This document shows, piece after piece, positions 46,466-54,791 of a stretch of 64,000 bases of DNA; positions within the stretch are counted from its first letter, which is position 1, and each line of letters opens with the position of its first letter. The notes beneath the pieces were generated by a model, which saw only the letters and a list, made by a program, of their open reading frames with translations, searched no databases and had not been told where the DNA came from. The stretch is from positions 62,001-126,000 of the forward strand of contig NZ_JAASQS010000009.1 in assembly GCF_011762045.1 (NCBI RefSeq), given 5' to 3'. The position numbers were made by a program, and so were the translations under genes. Source of the DNA: Rhizomicrobium electricum (lineage in GTDB: Bacteria; Pseudomonadota; Alphaproteobacteria; Micropepsales; Micropepsaceae).

Positions 46466-47803
46466 TTGAGTGAAGAAATCGAAACCGTGCGGGTCCGCAC
46501 GGCTGTTGTCGTGCATGTCGAGCCGAAGTCGCGCGCCGAGGCCTTCGACCGCGATGCGAACGCACGCCTGTCCGAAGCGGTCGGCTTGACCGCTGCGATC
46601 GGTCTTAATGTCGTGTCGCGGCACATCGTTCCCCTAGGGCGCCCGACGCCTGCCACCCTGATGGGCTCCGGCAAGGTCGACGAGATCGCCGCCGACTGTG
46701 CCGCCGTCGAGCCCGAGGTCGTCATCGTCAACGCGGCGCTGTCGCCCGTCCAACAGCGCAACCTCGAGCGCGCCTGGAAAGCCAAGGTGCTGGACCGCAC
46801 CGCCCTGATCCTGGAGATTTTCGGCGAGCGGGCGCGGACGCGGGAAGGCCGGCTTCAGGTCGAGCTGGCCCATCTCACCTATCAGCGGTCCCGTCTGGTC
46901 CGGTCGTGGACCCACTTGGAGCGCCAGCGCGGCGGCTTCGGCTTCCTCGGCGGCCCCGGCGAAACCCAGATCGAAACCGACCGCCGGCTGATCGGCGAGC
47001 GGCTCAGCAAGATCCGGCGCGAGATCGAGGGCGTGAAGCGGACGCGCAATCTTCAGCGCAAGGCTCGCCGGCGGGTACCGTTCCCGATGATCGCCCTGGT
47101 CGGCTACACCAACGCCGGCAAGTCGACCCTATTCAACAAGCTGACCGACGCCGGGGTGTTCGCCAAGGATATCCTGTTCGCCACCCTCGACCCGACCATG
47201 CGCGGCCTCAAGCTGCCGAACGGGACCAAGGCGATCCTGTCGGACACGGTGGGCTTCATTGCCGACCTGCCGCACGAGCTGGTCGCCGCCTTCCGCGCCA
47301 CGCTGGAGGAGGTGCTCGAGGCCGACCTCATCGTCCACGTCCGCGACTGTGCTCACCTGGAATCTGAAGCACAAAAGGGGGACGTTCTTAAAGTTCTGTC
47401 TGAGCTGGGGGTAGAACTGGGGACAAACCGGCCCTACGTCGAGGTCCTCAACAAGGTCGACCTCTTGGAGCCCGAAGTCGCCGACGCGCTGCTCAGCGGC
47501 CCCCATAAGCCGAACCTGCCGGTCGCCGTTTCTGCCAAGACCGGCGAGGGTTTAGGCAAGCTGCTCGACCGCTTCGAGGCCGAACTTTCCAATGCCAACA
47601 TTCGGTTTGAATTGACCCTGGACGCGGCCGATGGCGAGGCGCTGGCCTGGATCCACCGTCACGGCCAGGTGCTGGAGAAGACATACAAGGACGACGCCAC
47701 CGTCGATCTGGTACTCTCCGCCACCCCCGCCGAACTCGACAAATTCGAGCACCGCTTCGGAGAGAAAATGCTGTCCGGGCAAGGGGAAGCGGAGGAAAGT
47801 TAA
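46466..47803 (+). CDS. hflX: GTPase HflX (ribosome-associated)
   Basis: A 445-residue HflX. Order: N-terminal glycine-rich nucleotide-binding domain (GRPTPATLMGSGKVDEI), helical linker with RGGFGFLGGPGETQIETDRR, and the G domain (G1 GYTNAGKSTLFN, G3 DTVGFI, G4 NKVD). It splits stalled 70S ribosomes under stress. The TTG at 46466 is the start best placed after the hfq stop and continues with SEEIETV. The C-terminus ends in a short acidic tail, and the MITE-like element lies 34 bases after the stop. Confidence 0.95.
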   Translation: MSEEIETVRVRTAVVVHVEPKSRAEAFDRDANARLSEAVGLTAAIGLNVVSRHIVPLGRPTPATLMGSGKVDEIAADCAAVEPEVVIVNAALSPVQQRNLERAWKAKVLDRTALILEIFGERARTREGRLQVELAHLTYQRSRLVRSWTHLERQRGGFGFLGGPGETQIETDRRLIGERLSKIRREIEGVKRTRNLQRKARRRVPFPMIALVGYTNAGKSTLFNKLTDAGVFAKDILFATLDPTMRGLKLPNGTKAILSDTVGFIADLPHELVAAFRATLEEVLEADLIVHVRDCAHLESEAQKGDVLKVLSELGVELGTNRPYVEVLNKVDLLEPEVADALLSGPHKPNLPVAVSAKTGEGLGKLLDRFEAELSNANIRFELTLDAADGEALAWIHRHGQVLEKTYKDDATVDLVLSATPAELDKFEHRFGEKMLSGQGEAEES

Positions 47804-47837
47804 ACCAACTTTCCTCTCCACGAGCGAGGCGCTCTCT

Positions 47838-48020
47838 TTTCTGCCCCCGCGCGCAACACGCTATCTCAACCCGCACTTCGGAGCGCGGGGGAAGTGGCGC
47901 GTCAGCGCCGTAGGGGGCTCATTTCCTGCGGTTGGCGAGCCCCCTTTCCGCGCTTCGCTGCGGACTCCCCCCGCGGTCTGATTGCCAGCCGGGAAAGCCA
48001 TGCGCCCGCGGGGGCAGAAA
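47838..48020. repeat. MITE-like palindromic element, copy A
   Basis: A 183-base unit with 14-bp perfect terminal inverted repeats (TTTCTGCCCCCGCG at 47838-47851; CGCGGGGGCAGAAA at 48007-48020). Its inner palindromes (GGGGGAAGTGGCGCG...AGGGGGCTC against AGCCCCCTTTCCGCG...GGACTCCCCC) correspond in reverse to copy B. It occupies almost all of the space between convergent hflX and mazG, ending one base before the mazG stop codon. No transposase gene is in the window. Confidence 0.85.
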
Positions 48021-48021
48021 G

Positions 48022-48828
48022 CTACTCGCCGCGTTCCTTCCCCTTCGCCTCGACCCAAAGCGCTTCCATTTCGTCCAGGCTGGCCTCGGCGCAGGACCGG
48101 CCTTGTGCTTTAAGAGCGGCTTCGATGTGGCGGAAACGGCGAACGAATTTGGCATTTGCCGTCCGCAGTGCCTTTTCCGGATCGACTTTCAAATGACGGG
48201 CGAGGTTGGCGACCACGAACAACAGGTCGCCGACTTCTTCCTCCAGCTTTTCCGGCCCGGCGCCCTCCGCCTGGGCGTCGCAGATCTCGGTCGCCTCCTC
48301 GGTCAGCTTTTCCACCACCTTTGGGGCACTATCCCAATCGAATCCGACCTTTGAAGCGCGTTTTTGAAGTTTCTCGGCGCGCATCAGCGCGGGCAGGGCG
48401 TGGGGCACGTCGTCGAGGATGGACATCGCCTTGGCGGCCCGTTCGCGCGCCTTGAGGGCTTCCCAGGCATCGGTCTGGGCGGCGGCGGTGTCCGGCTTGT
48501 CGACGTCGCCGAACACATGCGGGTGCCGGGCGACCATCTTGTCGACCAATGTAGCCACCACGTCCTGAAAGCCGAAAAGCCCGCTTTCCTCGGCCATGCG
48601 GGCGTGAAACACGACCTGGAACAGGAGGTCGCCGAGCTCCTCCTTGATGTGCTGCGGATCGCCGTCTTCGATCGCCGCGGCCACCTCGTAGGCTTCCTCG
48701 ATGGTGTAGGGCGCGATGGTCGCGAAGGTCTGCTCCTTATCCCAAGGGCAGCCGCCGTTGGGATCGCGCAGCCGGGCCATCAGTTCAAGAAGCCCGGCGA
48801 TGTCTCTGGAGGGATGCGTTTTTTCCAT
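48022..48828 (-). CDS. mazG: Nucleoside triphosphate pyrophosphohydrolase MazG
   Basis: A 268-residue MazG with two tandem all-alpha pyrophosphohydrolase domains. Motifs: CPWDKEQTFATIAPYTIEEAYEV and EELGDLLFQVVFHA in domain 1; LTEEATEICDA and EEVGDLLFVVANLARHL in domain 2, supplying the EExxE and ExxD metal ligands. It hydrolyses NTPs to NMP and pyrophosphate, clearing abnormal nucleotides. In most relatives mazG follows hflX on the same strand; here it is inverted. ATG 48828 was chosen because the earlier in-frame start adds only non-family residues. Confidence 0.93.
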   Translation of the reverse strand: MEKTHPSRDIAGLLELMARLRDPNGGCPWDKEQTFATIAPYTIEEAYEVAAAIEDGDPQHIKEELGDLLFQVVFHARMAEESGLFGFQDVVATLVDKMVARHPHVFGDVDKPDTAAAQTDAWEALKARERAAKAMSILDDVPHALPALMRAEKLQKRASKVGFDWDSAPKVVEKLTEEATEICDAQAEGAGPEKLEEEVGDLLFVVANLARHLKVDPEKALRTANAKFVRRFRHIEAALKAQGRSCAEASLDEMEALWVEAKGKERGE

Positions 48829-49008
48829 ACCGGGGATAAAGCCCGCCGCGGCTTTTCCCGGCAATAGCCGCCATCAGCTCCCGGCGCGAAATCCGGTGTA
48901 CGAATTGGCGCCCAGGCGGCATATGCCGGGGCGATACGTGTGGGGCTGCCACATTGAAAAACCAACCCCGGATAGAAATCTCCTGATCTGAAACCGAAAG
49001 GATCAGAG

Positions 49009-49314
49009 ATGACGTCCAAAGTCGCATTCATGTTCGTGGCGCCCCAGACCGACCGCACCAAGGCCAAAGCCAAAGTGGTCACACCCGTAGCCGAGATCAC
49101 CACGATCGGCGTCCAGAATTATGCCGAGGCCGAGGAGGAGGCTCTGAAGCTGGTCGCCGAAGGCATCACCGTGATCGAACTGTGCGCCGGGTTCGGCCAC
49201 GACGGCACGGCCCGGATCGCCAAGGCCGTAGCCGAGAAAGCGCTGGTCGGTGTGGTGCGCTTCGATCTGCATCCGATGTTCGAGCACCAGAGCGGCGACG
49301 CGCTGTTCGCGTAA
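49009..49314 (+). CDS. DUF6506-like small protein
   Basis: A 101-residue cytoplasmic protein with the pattern FMFVAPQTD near the start, GVQNYAEAEEEALKLV, and IELCAGFGHDGTARIAKA, resembling the DUF6506 family of unknown function. ATG 49009 is preceded by GGATCAGAG. It stands alone with its own hairpin terminator. Confidence 0.65.
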   Translation: MTSKVAFMFVAPQTDRTKAKAKVVTPVAEITTIGVQNYAEAEEEALKLVAEGITVIELCAGFGHDGTARIAKAVAEKALVGVVRFDLHPMFEHQSGDALFA

Positions 49315-49332
49315 GCGGGTAGCCCAAGACAG

Positions 49333-49352
49333 GCGCCGGGTAACCCCGGCGC
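49333..49352 (+). terminator. Hairpin terminator of the DUF6506-like gene
   Basis: GCGCCGGG-TAAC-CCCGGCGC, a perfect 8-bp stem with a tetraloop, 18 bases after the stop and followed by TTGCCTATCC. A short T pair only, but strength and position are good. Confidence 0.65.
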
Positions 49353-49381
49353 TTGCCTATCCAAAGTTCGTATAAGATATA

Positions 49382-50227
49382 TTATGGGAAATTAGATGTC
49401 GAACTGGAAGGAGCCCTCCAACCGGCACCAAGGGCAAACCTCTCGATGCTGTCGATTGTTCGAGTAACTGCTTCAGAGATGCTGGCAAGCGTCGGAAATA
49501 GCGGTTGCCTCTGGATAATGCCAGCCTCGTTGATGAATATCTCAGCGGTAGGTTTTTTGTAGCTTTCAATCTTTAGGCCTCCGCAACCGGTAAGCATGAG
49601 ATTTGCTTTCCCGCCAGGAGTAACGGCGGCAGTCGCGTCGACAAGTCTATTTTGATTGCGATCGACGGTATTGATCCCGGTAATCGTCATCGGACAGTAG
49701 ATCGGAATCACCAGCCTATGCTTGTCACGCGCATCAAGTTTCCCGATTTCCCAAACAAGACTACCAGATGCCTTATAAGGACGGATTTCATCGACAATGA
49801 ACTTTCCGATTCCAGGAACGGCAGCCTCTAGAGCGGCATTTCTGCCCTTCTTCCCCCCTCTCCCGCAGGTATTACAGGGATCACCAACATCTGTTCGAAA
49901 GGAAGATATGAGTTCTTCCCGGTTTTCGCCCATAGGGAACGTGAGACGCGTATTTTTCCAGCCGATCAGTTCGCTAACCGTGAAGTCTAAAGCGCAGCGC
50001 ATACAATGGACTGCATCCCCAAGTGCGAGAACAATGTTGGCCGGAAGTGGATCAAGCGACACAATTTGGAGCCCTTGGCTACCATCCGCCTCATCCACAA
50101 CATCGAGCTTGCAATAGTCAGTATTGAGAAATGCCGTCCAAAAATCCTTGAGGTAACTGATGTGCTTGACCGCCCAGAGGTGTTTCATCCTAGCCTGAAA
50201 GAATGGCTTTCGGGGATCAACCACCAT
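49382..50227 (-). CDS. Hypothetical protein in a lower-GC segment
   Basis: A 281-residue soluble-looking protein I cannot assign. Segments include ALGDAVHCMRCALDFTVSEL, LTFPMGENREELISSF, a CNTCGRGGKKGRN zinc-like or flexible loop, and LVWEIGKLDARDKHRLVIP. The KLDARDKH and FTVSELI wording recurs in scattered hypothetical proteins of soil Alphaproteobacteria, in my recollection. Base composition from about 49370 to 50450 is visibly more A/T-rich than the rest of the window, with AT-rich third positions, suggesting horizontal acquisition. ATG 50227 was chosen because the frame open further upstream (GTG at 50290) encodes an unlikely hydrophobic lead; neither start has a clear ribosome-binding site. 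Confidence 0.55.
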   Translation of the reverse strand: MVVDPRKPFFQARMKHLWAVKHISYLKDFWTAFLNTDYCKLDVVDEADGSQGLQIVSLDPLPANIVLALGDAVHCMRCALDFTVSELIGWKNTRLTFPMGENREELISSFRTDVGDPCNTCGRGGKKGRNAALEAAVPGIGKFIVDEIRPYKASGSLVWEIGKLDARDKHRLVIPIYCPMTITGINTVDRNQNRLVDATAAVTPGGKANLMLTGCGGLKIESYKKPTAEIFINEAGIIQRQPLFPTLASISEAVTRTIDSIERFALGAGWRAPSSSTSNFP

Positions 50228-50464
50228 AATTAATGCCCAAAATAGAAGAGTTAGGACGGAGCTTTTTAGCGTATACGAAAAGTCGAACACGAGACGTCAG
50301 CCTAAAACGAGTCGTTTATGGCACTAAGGCTCCGGTTGGGGTACGCATTATCGGTTCCTGTCCTAGGTTTCGCGGAACATCGGAAAACCTACTCCAGAAT
50401 CTTTCACGCTATTGGAGCGCGCCGCGGTATAATCCGTTTCGCTTCTGAACCAAGGAGCCTTGTC

Positions 50465-50662
50465 ATGCCATCGAAGCCTCCGGCCGACGAAAACGGCCCT
50501 GTACCGCAGCATCTCCACGATGAGACCAAGCGCCCGCTCAAGGCGCCCATCGGCGGCGTTCCGCCGAATATCGCCGAACAATTTCCCAGCAAAGGCGGCA
50601 AAGGCCATTTTGCTGGCCAGAAGCACGGCGGCGGCCGCAATTTCCGGCACCAGGGCCGGTAG
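50465..50662 (+). CDS. Small basic hypothetical protein
   Basis: A 65-residue Pro/Gly/His/Lys-rich protein with no hydrophobic segment; sections include DETKRPLKAPIGGVPPNIAEQ and a basic Gly/His tail (GGGRNFRHQGR). A clean AGGAG lies nine bases before ATG 50465, and high third-position GC returns here, which supports a real gene. No family recognised; the composition suggests disorder and possible nucleic-acid binding. Confidence 0.55.
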   Translation: MPSKPPADENGPVPQHLHDETKRPLKAPIGGVPPNIAEQFPSKGGKGHFAGQKHGGGRNFRHQGR

Positions 50663-50852
50663 TCTCGACGATTTTTTCAGAGTTTGCGGACGAGTCGCAG
50701 GTTATCGGGCGAGGGCATCGGGCAGGGTGATCCCCTATCCCATTGCCCTGCCTTGATAATTTCGCCTAAGTGCGACAAACTGTACACGCCGGAAAACTCC
50801 CCTTGAAGATTGGGGGTAGTTTCCCCATTTCCATTACATCCCAACAATTGGA

Positions 50853-51482
50853 TCAGGACGACAGCCGGCGTTCGTGCGCCAGCCAAACTTCGGCTGCGAA
50901 CAAGCCCGTCGAGACGCCGAAAAAGGTGCCGGCGAGCACGTCGCTGAGGAAATGCCAGTTCCCGAGGACCAGAAGAAGCCCTCCTCCGGCCAGCACTCCG
51001 GCCAGGGGCCACACCTTCTTGGGATAATGGCGCATCAGCACGCCGACGAATGCCCCCGCCAGAGCCATATGGCCGGAGGGAAAGCTGGAGTCCGGACTGC
51101 CTTGGAAGAACTGCGCGATATGCGGCCAGCCGGTGGTCACATAGCCCGGCGGGAAGACGCCGAACATCGGCTTCAGGATGGTGGAATTGATCGCGTAGGC
51201 GCAGATCGAACTGATGCAGGCCGCCGCAATGGCCCGGCCGAGCGGTGAAATCCGGCCGCGGACCACGCGGGTAATCGCCAGAGTGAGGAATATGACGGCC
51301 TCGGCAGCGAGAAGGAATGCGCCCGCCAGCCGCCGGCCCAGCGGCTCGAGATGATGAGACAGCGGCTCCATGGCCATCGCCACGGGGACATCGAGATGTT
51401 TGAAGGAGAACGCCACGGCGACAGCCGTCGCCAGCATCACAGCAATCCAAAGGCGCGCCGCCTTGGCCCGCGCTTGCGTCAT
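50853..51482 (-). CDS. PAP2 family membrane phosphatase
   Basis: A 209-residue polytopic protein with the PAP2 phosphatase motifs: KPMFGVFPPG (weakened C1), PSGHMAL (C2, residues near 138) and GNWHFLSDVLAGTFFG (C3 with catalytic His and Asp). Five to six membrane helices. Likely substrates are undecaprenyl pyrophosphate, phosphatidate or a lipid A phosphate. It ends the minus-strand run that begins at rlpA; 11 bases separate it from the metallo-hydrolase gene. Confidence 0.85.
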   Translation of the reverse strand: MTQARAKAARLWIAVMLATAVAVAFSFKHLDVPVAMAMEPLSHHLEPLGRRLAGAFLLAAEAVIFLTLAITRVVRGRISPLGRAIAAACISSICAYAINSTILKPMFGVFPPGYVTTGWPHIAQFFQGSPDSSFPSGHMALAGAFVGVLMRHYPKKVWPLAGVLAGGGLLLVLGNWHFLSDVLAGTFFGVSTGLFAAEVWLAHERRLSS

Positions 51483-51493
51483 TTCCAGCAGGG

Positions 51494-52315
51494 TCAGTCC
51501 TCCGCCCGCACCGTAAGGCCATCGTAGGCCGGTTCAACCCCGGCGGGAAGACTGGCTTTCAGGGCCTCGTAGTCGAGATCCTGGTGCAGGTTGGTGAGCA
51601 CCGCCTGGTGCGGTTTCAGCCGGGCGATCCATTCGAGCGCCAGGGCGACGTGGGCGTGGCTGACGTGCGGCTTGTAGCGCAGCGCGTCGACGATCCAGAC
51701 CTCGGTGCCGTCGAGCGCCGCGAAGGCGGCGTCGTCCAGAATATTGACGTCGGGAGAATAGGCGACCGGACCGAAGCGGTAGCCGACCGAGCGGATCGAA
51801 CCGTGCTGCTGCCAGAACGGATGAACCGGAAGAGGGCCCCCTGCCCCCGCGAGTTCGAACGGCGCGAGCGGTTCGGCAATGAGATGGAGATTGCAGATCG
51901 GCGGATACCCGCTGCCTTCCGGCTGCACGAAGCAGTAGCCGAAGCGGCTCATCAGGGTCTTGGCGGTGTCGGCATCGGCCCAGACGTCGACCCGGCGCTT
52001 GGTGTAGTGCGCAATCTGGCGGAGGTCGTCGAGGCCGTGAATTTGGTCGGCATGGTCGTGGGTGATGAGAACCGCGTCGACCTCGGCCACCTTGGCGGCG
52101 AGGAGTTGCGTCCTGAGGTCGGGCGAGGTGTCCACCAGCACGCGGGTGACGCCGTTCTTGCTCCGCCGCTCGACCAGGACCGAGCAGCGGGTCCGGTAGT
52201 TTTTCGGATTGGAGGGATCGCACTTGCCCCAGTCGCCGGCCAGATCCGGTCCGCCCAGCCGCGGCACGCCGGCCGAGGACCCGCAACCCAGAATGCGAAT
52301 AACGATTTCGCTCAT
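51494..52315 (-). CDS. MBL-fold metallohydrolase (PhnP-like)
   Basis: A 273-residue metallo-beta-lactamase-fold hydrolase with the signature H86-D-H88-A-D90-Q-I-H93 (THDHADQIHG) and the N-terminal GCGSSAGVPRLGG loop typical of PhnP/cyclic phosphodiesterase relatives. A WGKCDPSNPKNYRTRCS segment supplies two cysteines, possibly a structural metal site. It is constantly found next to tatD in Alphaproteobacteria. Overlaps tatD by four bases. Confidence 0.9.
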   Translation of the reverse strand: MSEIVIRILGCGSSAGVPRLGGPDLAGDWGKCDPSNPKNYRTRCSVLVERRSKNGVTRVLVDTSPDLRTQLLAAKVAEVDAVLITHDHADQIHGLDDLRQIAHYTKRRVDVWADADTAKTLMSRFGYCFVQPEGSGYPPICNLHLIAEPLAPFELAGAGGPLPVHPFWQQHGSIRSVGYRFGPVAYSPDVNILDDAAFAALDGTEVWIVDALRYKPHVSHAHVALALEWIARLKPHQAVLTNLHQDLDYEALKASLPAGVEPAYDGLTVRAED

Positions 52316-53091
52316 GTCAGCACGGCTTTCAGGAACAGGCGGAAGAAGTTGTCGGTCGTCCGCAGCGCGATCTCGTCGGGCGAGACGCCTTTCAACTCCG
52401 CCAGCATCGCCGCCGTATGGGTGACGAAGCTGGGTTCATTGCGTTTGCCCCGGTACGGGATCGGGGCCAGATACGGCGAGTCCGTTTCGACCAGTAGTCG
52501 GTCCATCGGAACCTCGCGGAACACGTCCCGCAAGGGTTCCGCATTCTTGAAGGTGATGATGCCCGACGCGGAAATGTATAGCCCGAGGCGCAAGCCCGCC
52601 TCCGCCAGCTTTGCCGTGCCGGTGAAGCAATGGAGCACGCCGGTGAACGGCGCCCGCTTCATCTTCTCTTCGAGCATGGCGATGGTGTCGTCTTCGGCAT
52701 CGCGCGTATGAACGATCAAAGGCAGCCGGGTTTCCTGCGCCGCATCGATGTGGACGAGGAAATTCGTCGCCTGGGCCGCCTGGGACGGCGTTTCGTAGTG
52801 GTAGTCGAGTCCGGTTTCGCCGATGCCGATCACCTTGGGGTGTTGGGCATGGGCGATCAGCTGGGACGCGTCGGTGAAGGATTCCTCGTCGGCAGCGTCC
52901 GGATGGGAACCGACCGAGCACCAGACATTGTCGTAGCGTTCCGCGACCGCAAGGGTTTTCGGGAAGGTCGAAAGCTTGGTTCCGATGGTGACGCAGGCCC
53001 CGACGCCCGCCGCACGGGCGCGTTCGATCGGCGCGTCGCCTTCGGCCGCGTAACTGTCGTATTCGAGATGGCAATGACTGTCGACGAGCAT
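52312..53091 (-). CDS. tatD: TatD family DNase
   Basis: A 259-residue TIM-barrel metal-dependent hydrolase with the start motif LVDSHCHLEYDSYAAEGD, IGETGLDYHYETPSQAAQ, VHTRDAEDD, GVLHCFTGT and LVETDSPYLAP. TatD enzymes are 3'-5' nucleases linked to DNA repair and tRNA turnover. ATG 53091 shares its first base with the holB stop codon; the frame open upstream is a shadow of holB. Confidence 0.95.
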   Translation of the reverse strand: MLVDSHCHLEYDSYAAEGDAPIERARAAGVGACVTIGTKLSTFPKTLAVAERYDNVWCSVGSHPDAADEESFTDASQLIAHAQHPKVIGIGETGLDYHYETPSQAAQATNFLVHIDAAQETRLPLIVHTRDAEDDTIAMLEEKMKRAPFTGVLHCFTGTAKLAEAGLRLGLYISASGIITFKNAEPLRDVFREVPMDRLLVETDSPYLAPIPYRGKRNEPSFVTHTAAMLAELKGVSPDEIALRTTDNFFRLFLKAVLT

Positions 53092-54149
53092 CAAACCGTT
53101 CCAGCACGCCTTGCGGTGGCGTTCAAGTCCCGCGCCGCGCTGAGCAGCGTCTGGCGGGGCTCGAGATGCAGCGCATCGGTGCGGGCGAAAGTGCGGCGCA
53201 GGCGTTCCAGCGCATCGACCCATTTGTTGAGGCCGGGCTGTCCGGCCAGGGCGCGGTCGCGTATGCGCGCGGTGAGGTTCTGCACCAGGAAGTCGCCGAG
53301 CATGTCGAGGCCGTCGGTGATGCGCGCCAGTTTGTCGGAGAGTTGCATGATGGCGGTGATATCGGGCGCCGAGGCGCGGTCGATCAGCTTGGCTGCTTCC
53401 TGGGCGAGGGCGACGCCCTCCCCGCCGCTGAGCCGGAGCGCCGCGCCGAGCGATCCGCCCGACAGCTTCACCAGGGCATTGCGATCGTCAGTGGAGGTGT
53501 CCGGCATAAGCCGTTCGAGTTCCGCCGTCATGTCGGCGTCGGAGAGCGGCCGCAAAGTCAATCGCTGGCAGCGCGAGCGGATGGTCGGGAGAAGTCTGCC
53601 CGGCGTGTTGCTCAAAACGAACAGCATCGCTTTCGCCGGCGGCTCTTCGAGGAGTTTCAAAAGCGCGTTGGCGGCCTGATCGTTCATGTCGTCGGCGGTG
53701 TCGACGATCACCGCGCGCCAGCCGCCTGCGCCCGACGTCATGCCGAAGAAACTGTTCAGCCGGCGCACGACATCGACGCCGAGCACCGTCATCAGCTTGC
53801 CTTCGTCGTTGTACCCGCGCTTCAACACCAGGAGACCCGGATGCGAACCCGCCACGATCTGCACCGCCGCTGGATCGTTCGCCGGAACCGCCAGATCTTC
53901 CGGCCCGTCCGCCTTGGCGCCGTAGGCAAGCAGATACCGCGCGACGCGATAGGCCAGCGTGGCCTTGCCGACGCCCGGCGGTCCGCAGATCAGCCACGCT
54001 TGCGGCGGCCGTTGTCCGCGGATCGCGCGCGATACGATGGCAAGCGCCGCGTCCTGTCCGACCAGCCGCGTCGTCTCGCGCGGATGCGGCGCACCCGGCG
54101 CGCGGTCGAGTTCGACGGTTTCGGTGACGCGGGCTTTGCGCGGCGCCAT
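53091..54149 (-). CDS. holB: DNA polymerase III subunit delta-prime
   Basis: A 352-residue clamp-loader subunit: RFC-like AAA+ domain with Walker A GPPGVGKATLA, sensor region ALLKLLEEPPAKAMLFVLSN and the SRC motif (IRSRCQRLTLRPL), followed by a helical collar. It is needed for sliding-clamp loading. Part of the tmk-holB-tatD operon found across Alphaproteobacteria. Three bases separate its start from the tmk stop. Confidence 0.92.
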   Translation of the reverse strand: MAPRKARVTETVELDRAPGAPHPRETTRLVGQDAALAIVSRAIRGQRPPQAWLICGPPGVGKATLAYRVARYLLAYGAKADGPEDLAVPANDPAAVQIVAGSHPGLLVLKRGYNDEGKLMTVLGVDVVRRLNSFFGMTSGAGGWRAVIVDTADDMNDQAANALLKLLEEPPAKAMLFVLSNTPGRLLPTIRSRCQRLTLRPLSDADMTAELERLMPDTSTDDRNALVKLSGGSLGAALRLSGGEGVALAQEAAKLIDRASAPDITAIMQLSDKLARITDGLDMLGDFLVQNLTARIRDRALAGQPGLNKWVDALERLRRTFARTDALHLEPRQTLLSAARDLNATARRAGTV

Positions 54150-54152
54150 GGC

Positions 54153-54791
54153 CTACCTCAACCGGAAGCGTTTTTTGACCGTCTGCCAGATTGCATCGGC
54201 AACCTCGTCGACCTCGCGGTCGGCCGGGACCACCACGCAACGGTCGGGATTGCGCCGCGCGATGTCGAGGAAGGTCTTGCGCATGCGTTCGTGGAACGCG
54301 ACGTCCATTTCCTCGAAGCGGGTTTCGGTATTGCCTTGCCGCGCGATCGACCGCTTGAGGCCGATCTCGACCGGCATGTCGAGGATCAGCGTCAGGTCCG
54401 GCTTGAAGTCATCGATGGCGATCGCCTCGATGCGCCGCACCGTTTCGCGCGCCAGACCGCGGCCGCCGCCCTGATAGGCATAGGAGGAGTCCGAATAACG
54501 GTCGCAGATCACCCATTTGCCGTCGGCGAGCGTCGGCTTGATCTTGCGCTCGGTGTGATCGGCGCGCGCCGCGTAAAACAGCAGCGCTTCGGTCAATGGG
54601 TTCCACCGCGCCGGGTCTCCGGTCAGCACGAGGTTGCGGATTTCCTCCGCCCCCGGCGAACCGCCCGGCTCGCGCGTGACCTCGGTGGCGATCTTCTTCG
54701 CCTCCAGCGCCGCCGCAAGCCGTTTGACCTGGGTCGATTTGCCGGTGCCCTCGCCGCCTTCGAAGGTGATGAAGCGTCCCTGTTTGGGCAC
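54153..54791 (-). CDS. tmk: Thymidylate kinase
   Basis: A 212-residue dTMP kinase: P-loop FEGGEGTGKSTQ near the N-terminus, EPGGSPGAEEIRNL, the DRYSDSSYAYQGGGRG substrate/LID region and LILDMPVEIGLKR. It makes dTDP for DNA synthesis. Directly abuts the D,D-carboxypeptidase gene. Confidence 0.96.
   Translation of the reverse strand: MPKQGRFITFEGGEGTGKSTQVKRLAAALEAKKIATEVTREPGGSPGAEEIRNLVLTGDPARWNPLTEALLFYAARADHTERKIKPTLADGKWVICDRYSDSSYAYQGGGRGLARETVRRIEAIAIDDFKPDLTLILDMPVEIGLKRSIARQGNTETRFEEMDVAFHERMRKTFLDIARRNPDRCVVVPADREVDEVADAIWQTVKKRFRLR

Noticed and set aside
49382-50290. Longer GTG-initiated version of the low-GC hypothetical gene
   Set aside because: The added 21 residues are hydrophobic and lack a ribosome-binding site; the ATG at 50227 gives a more natural soluble start. 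Still uncertain.
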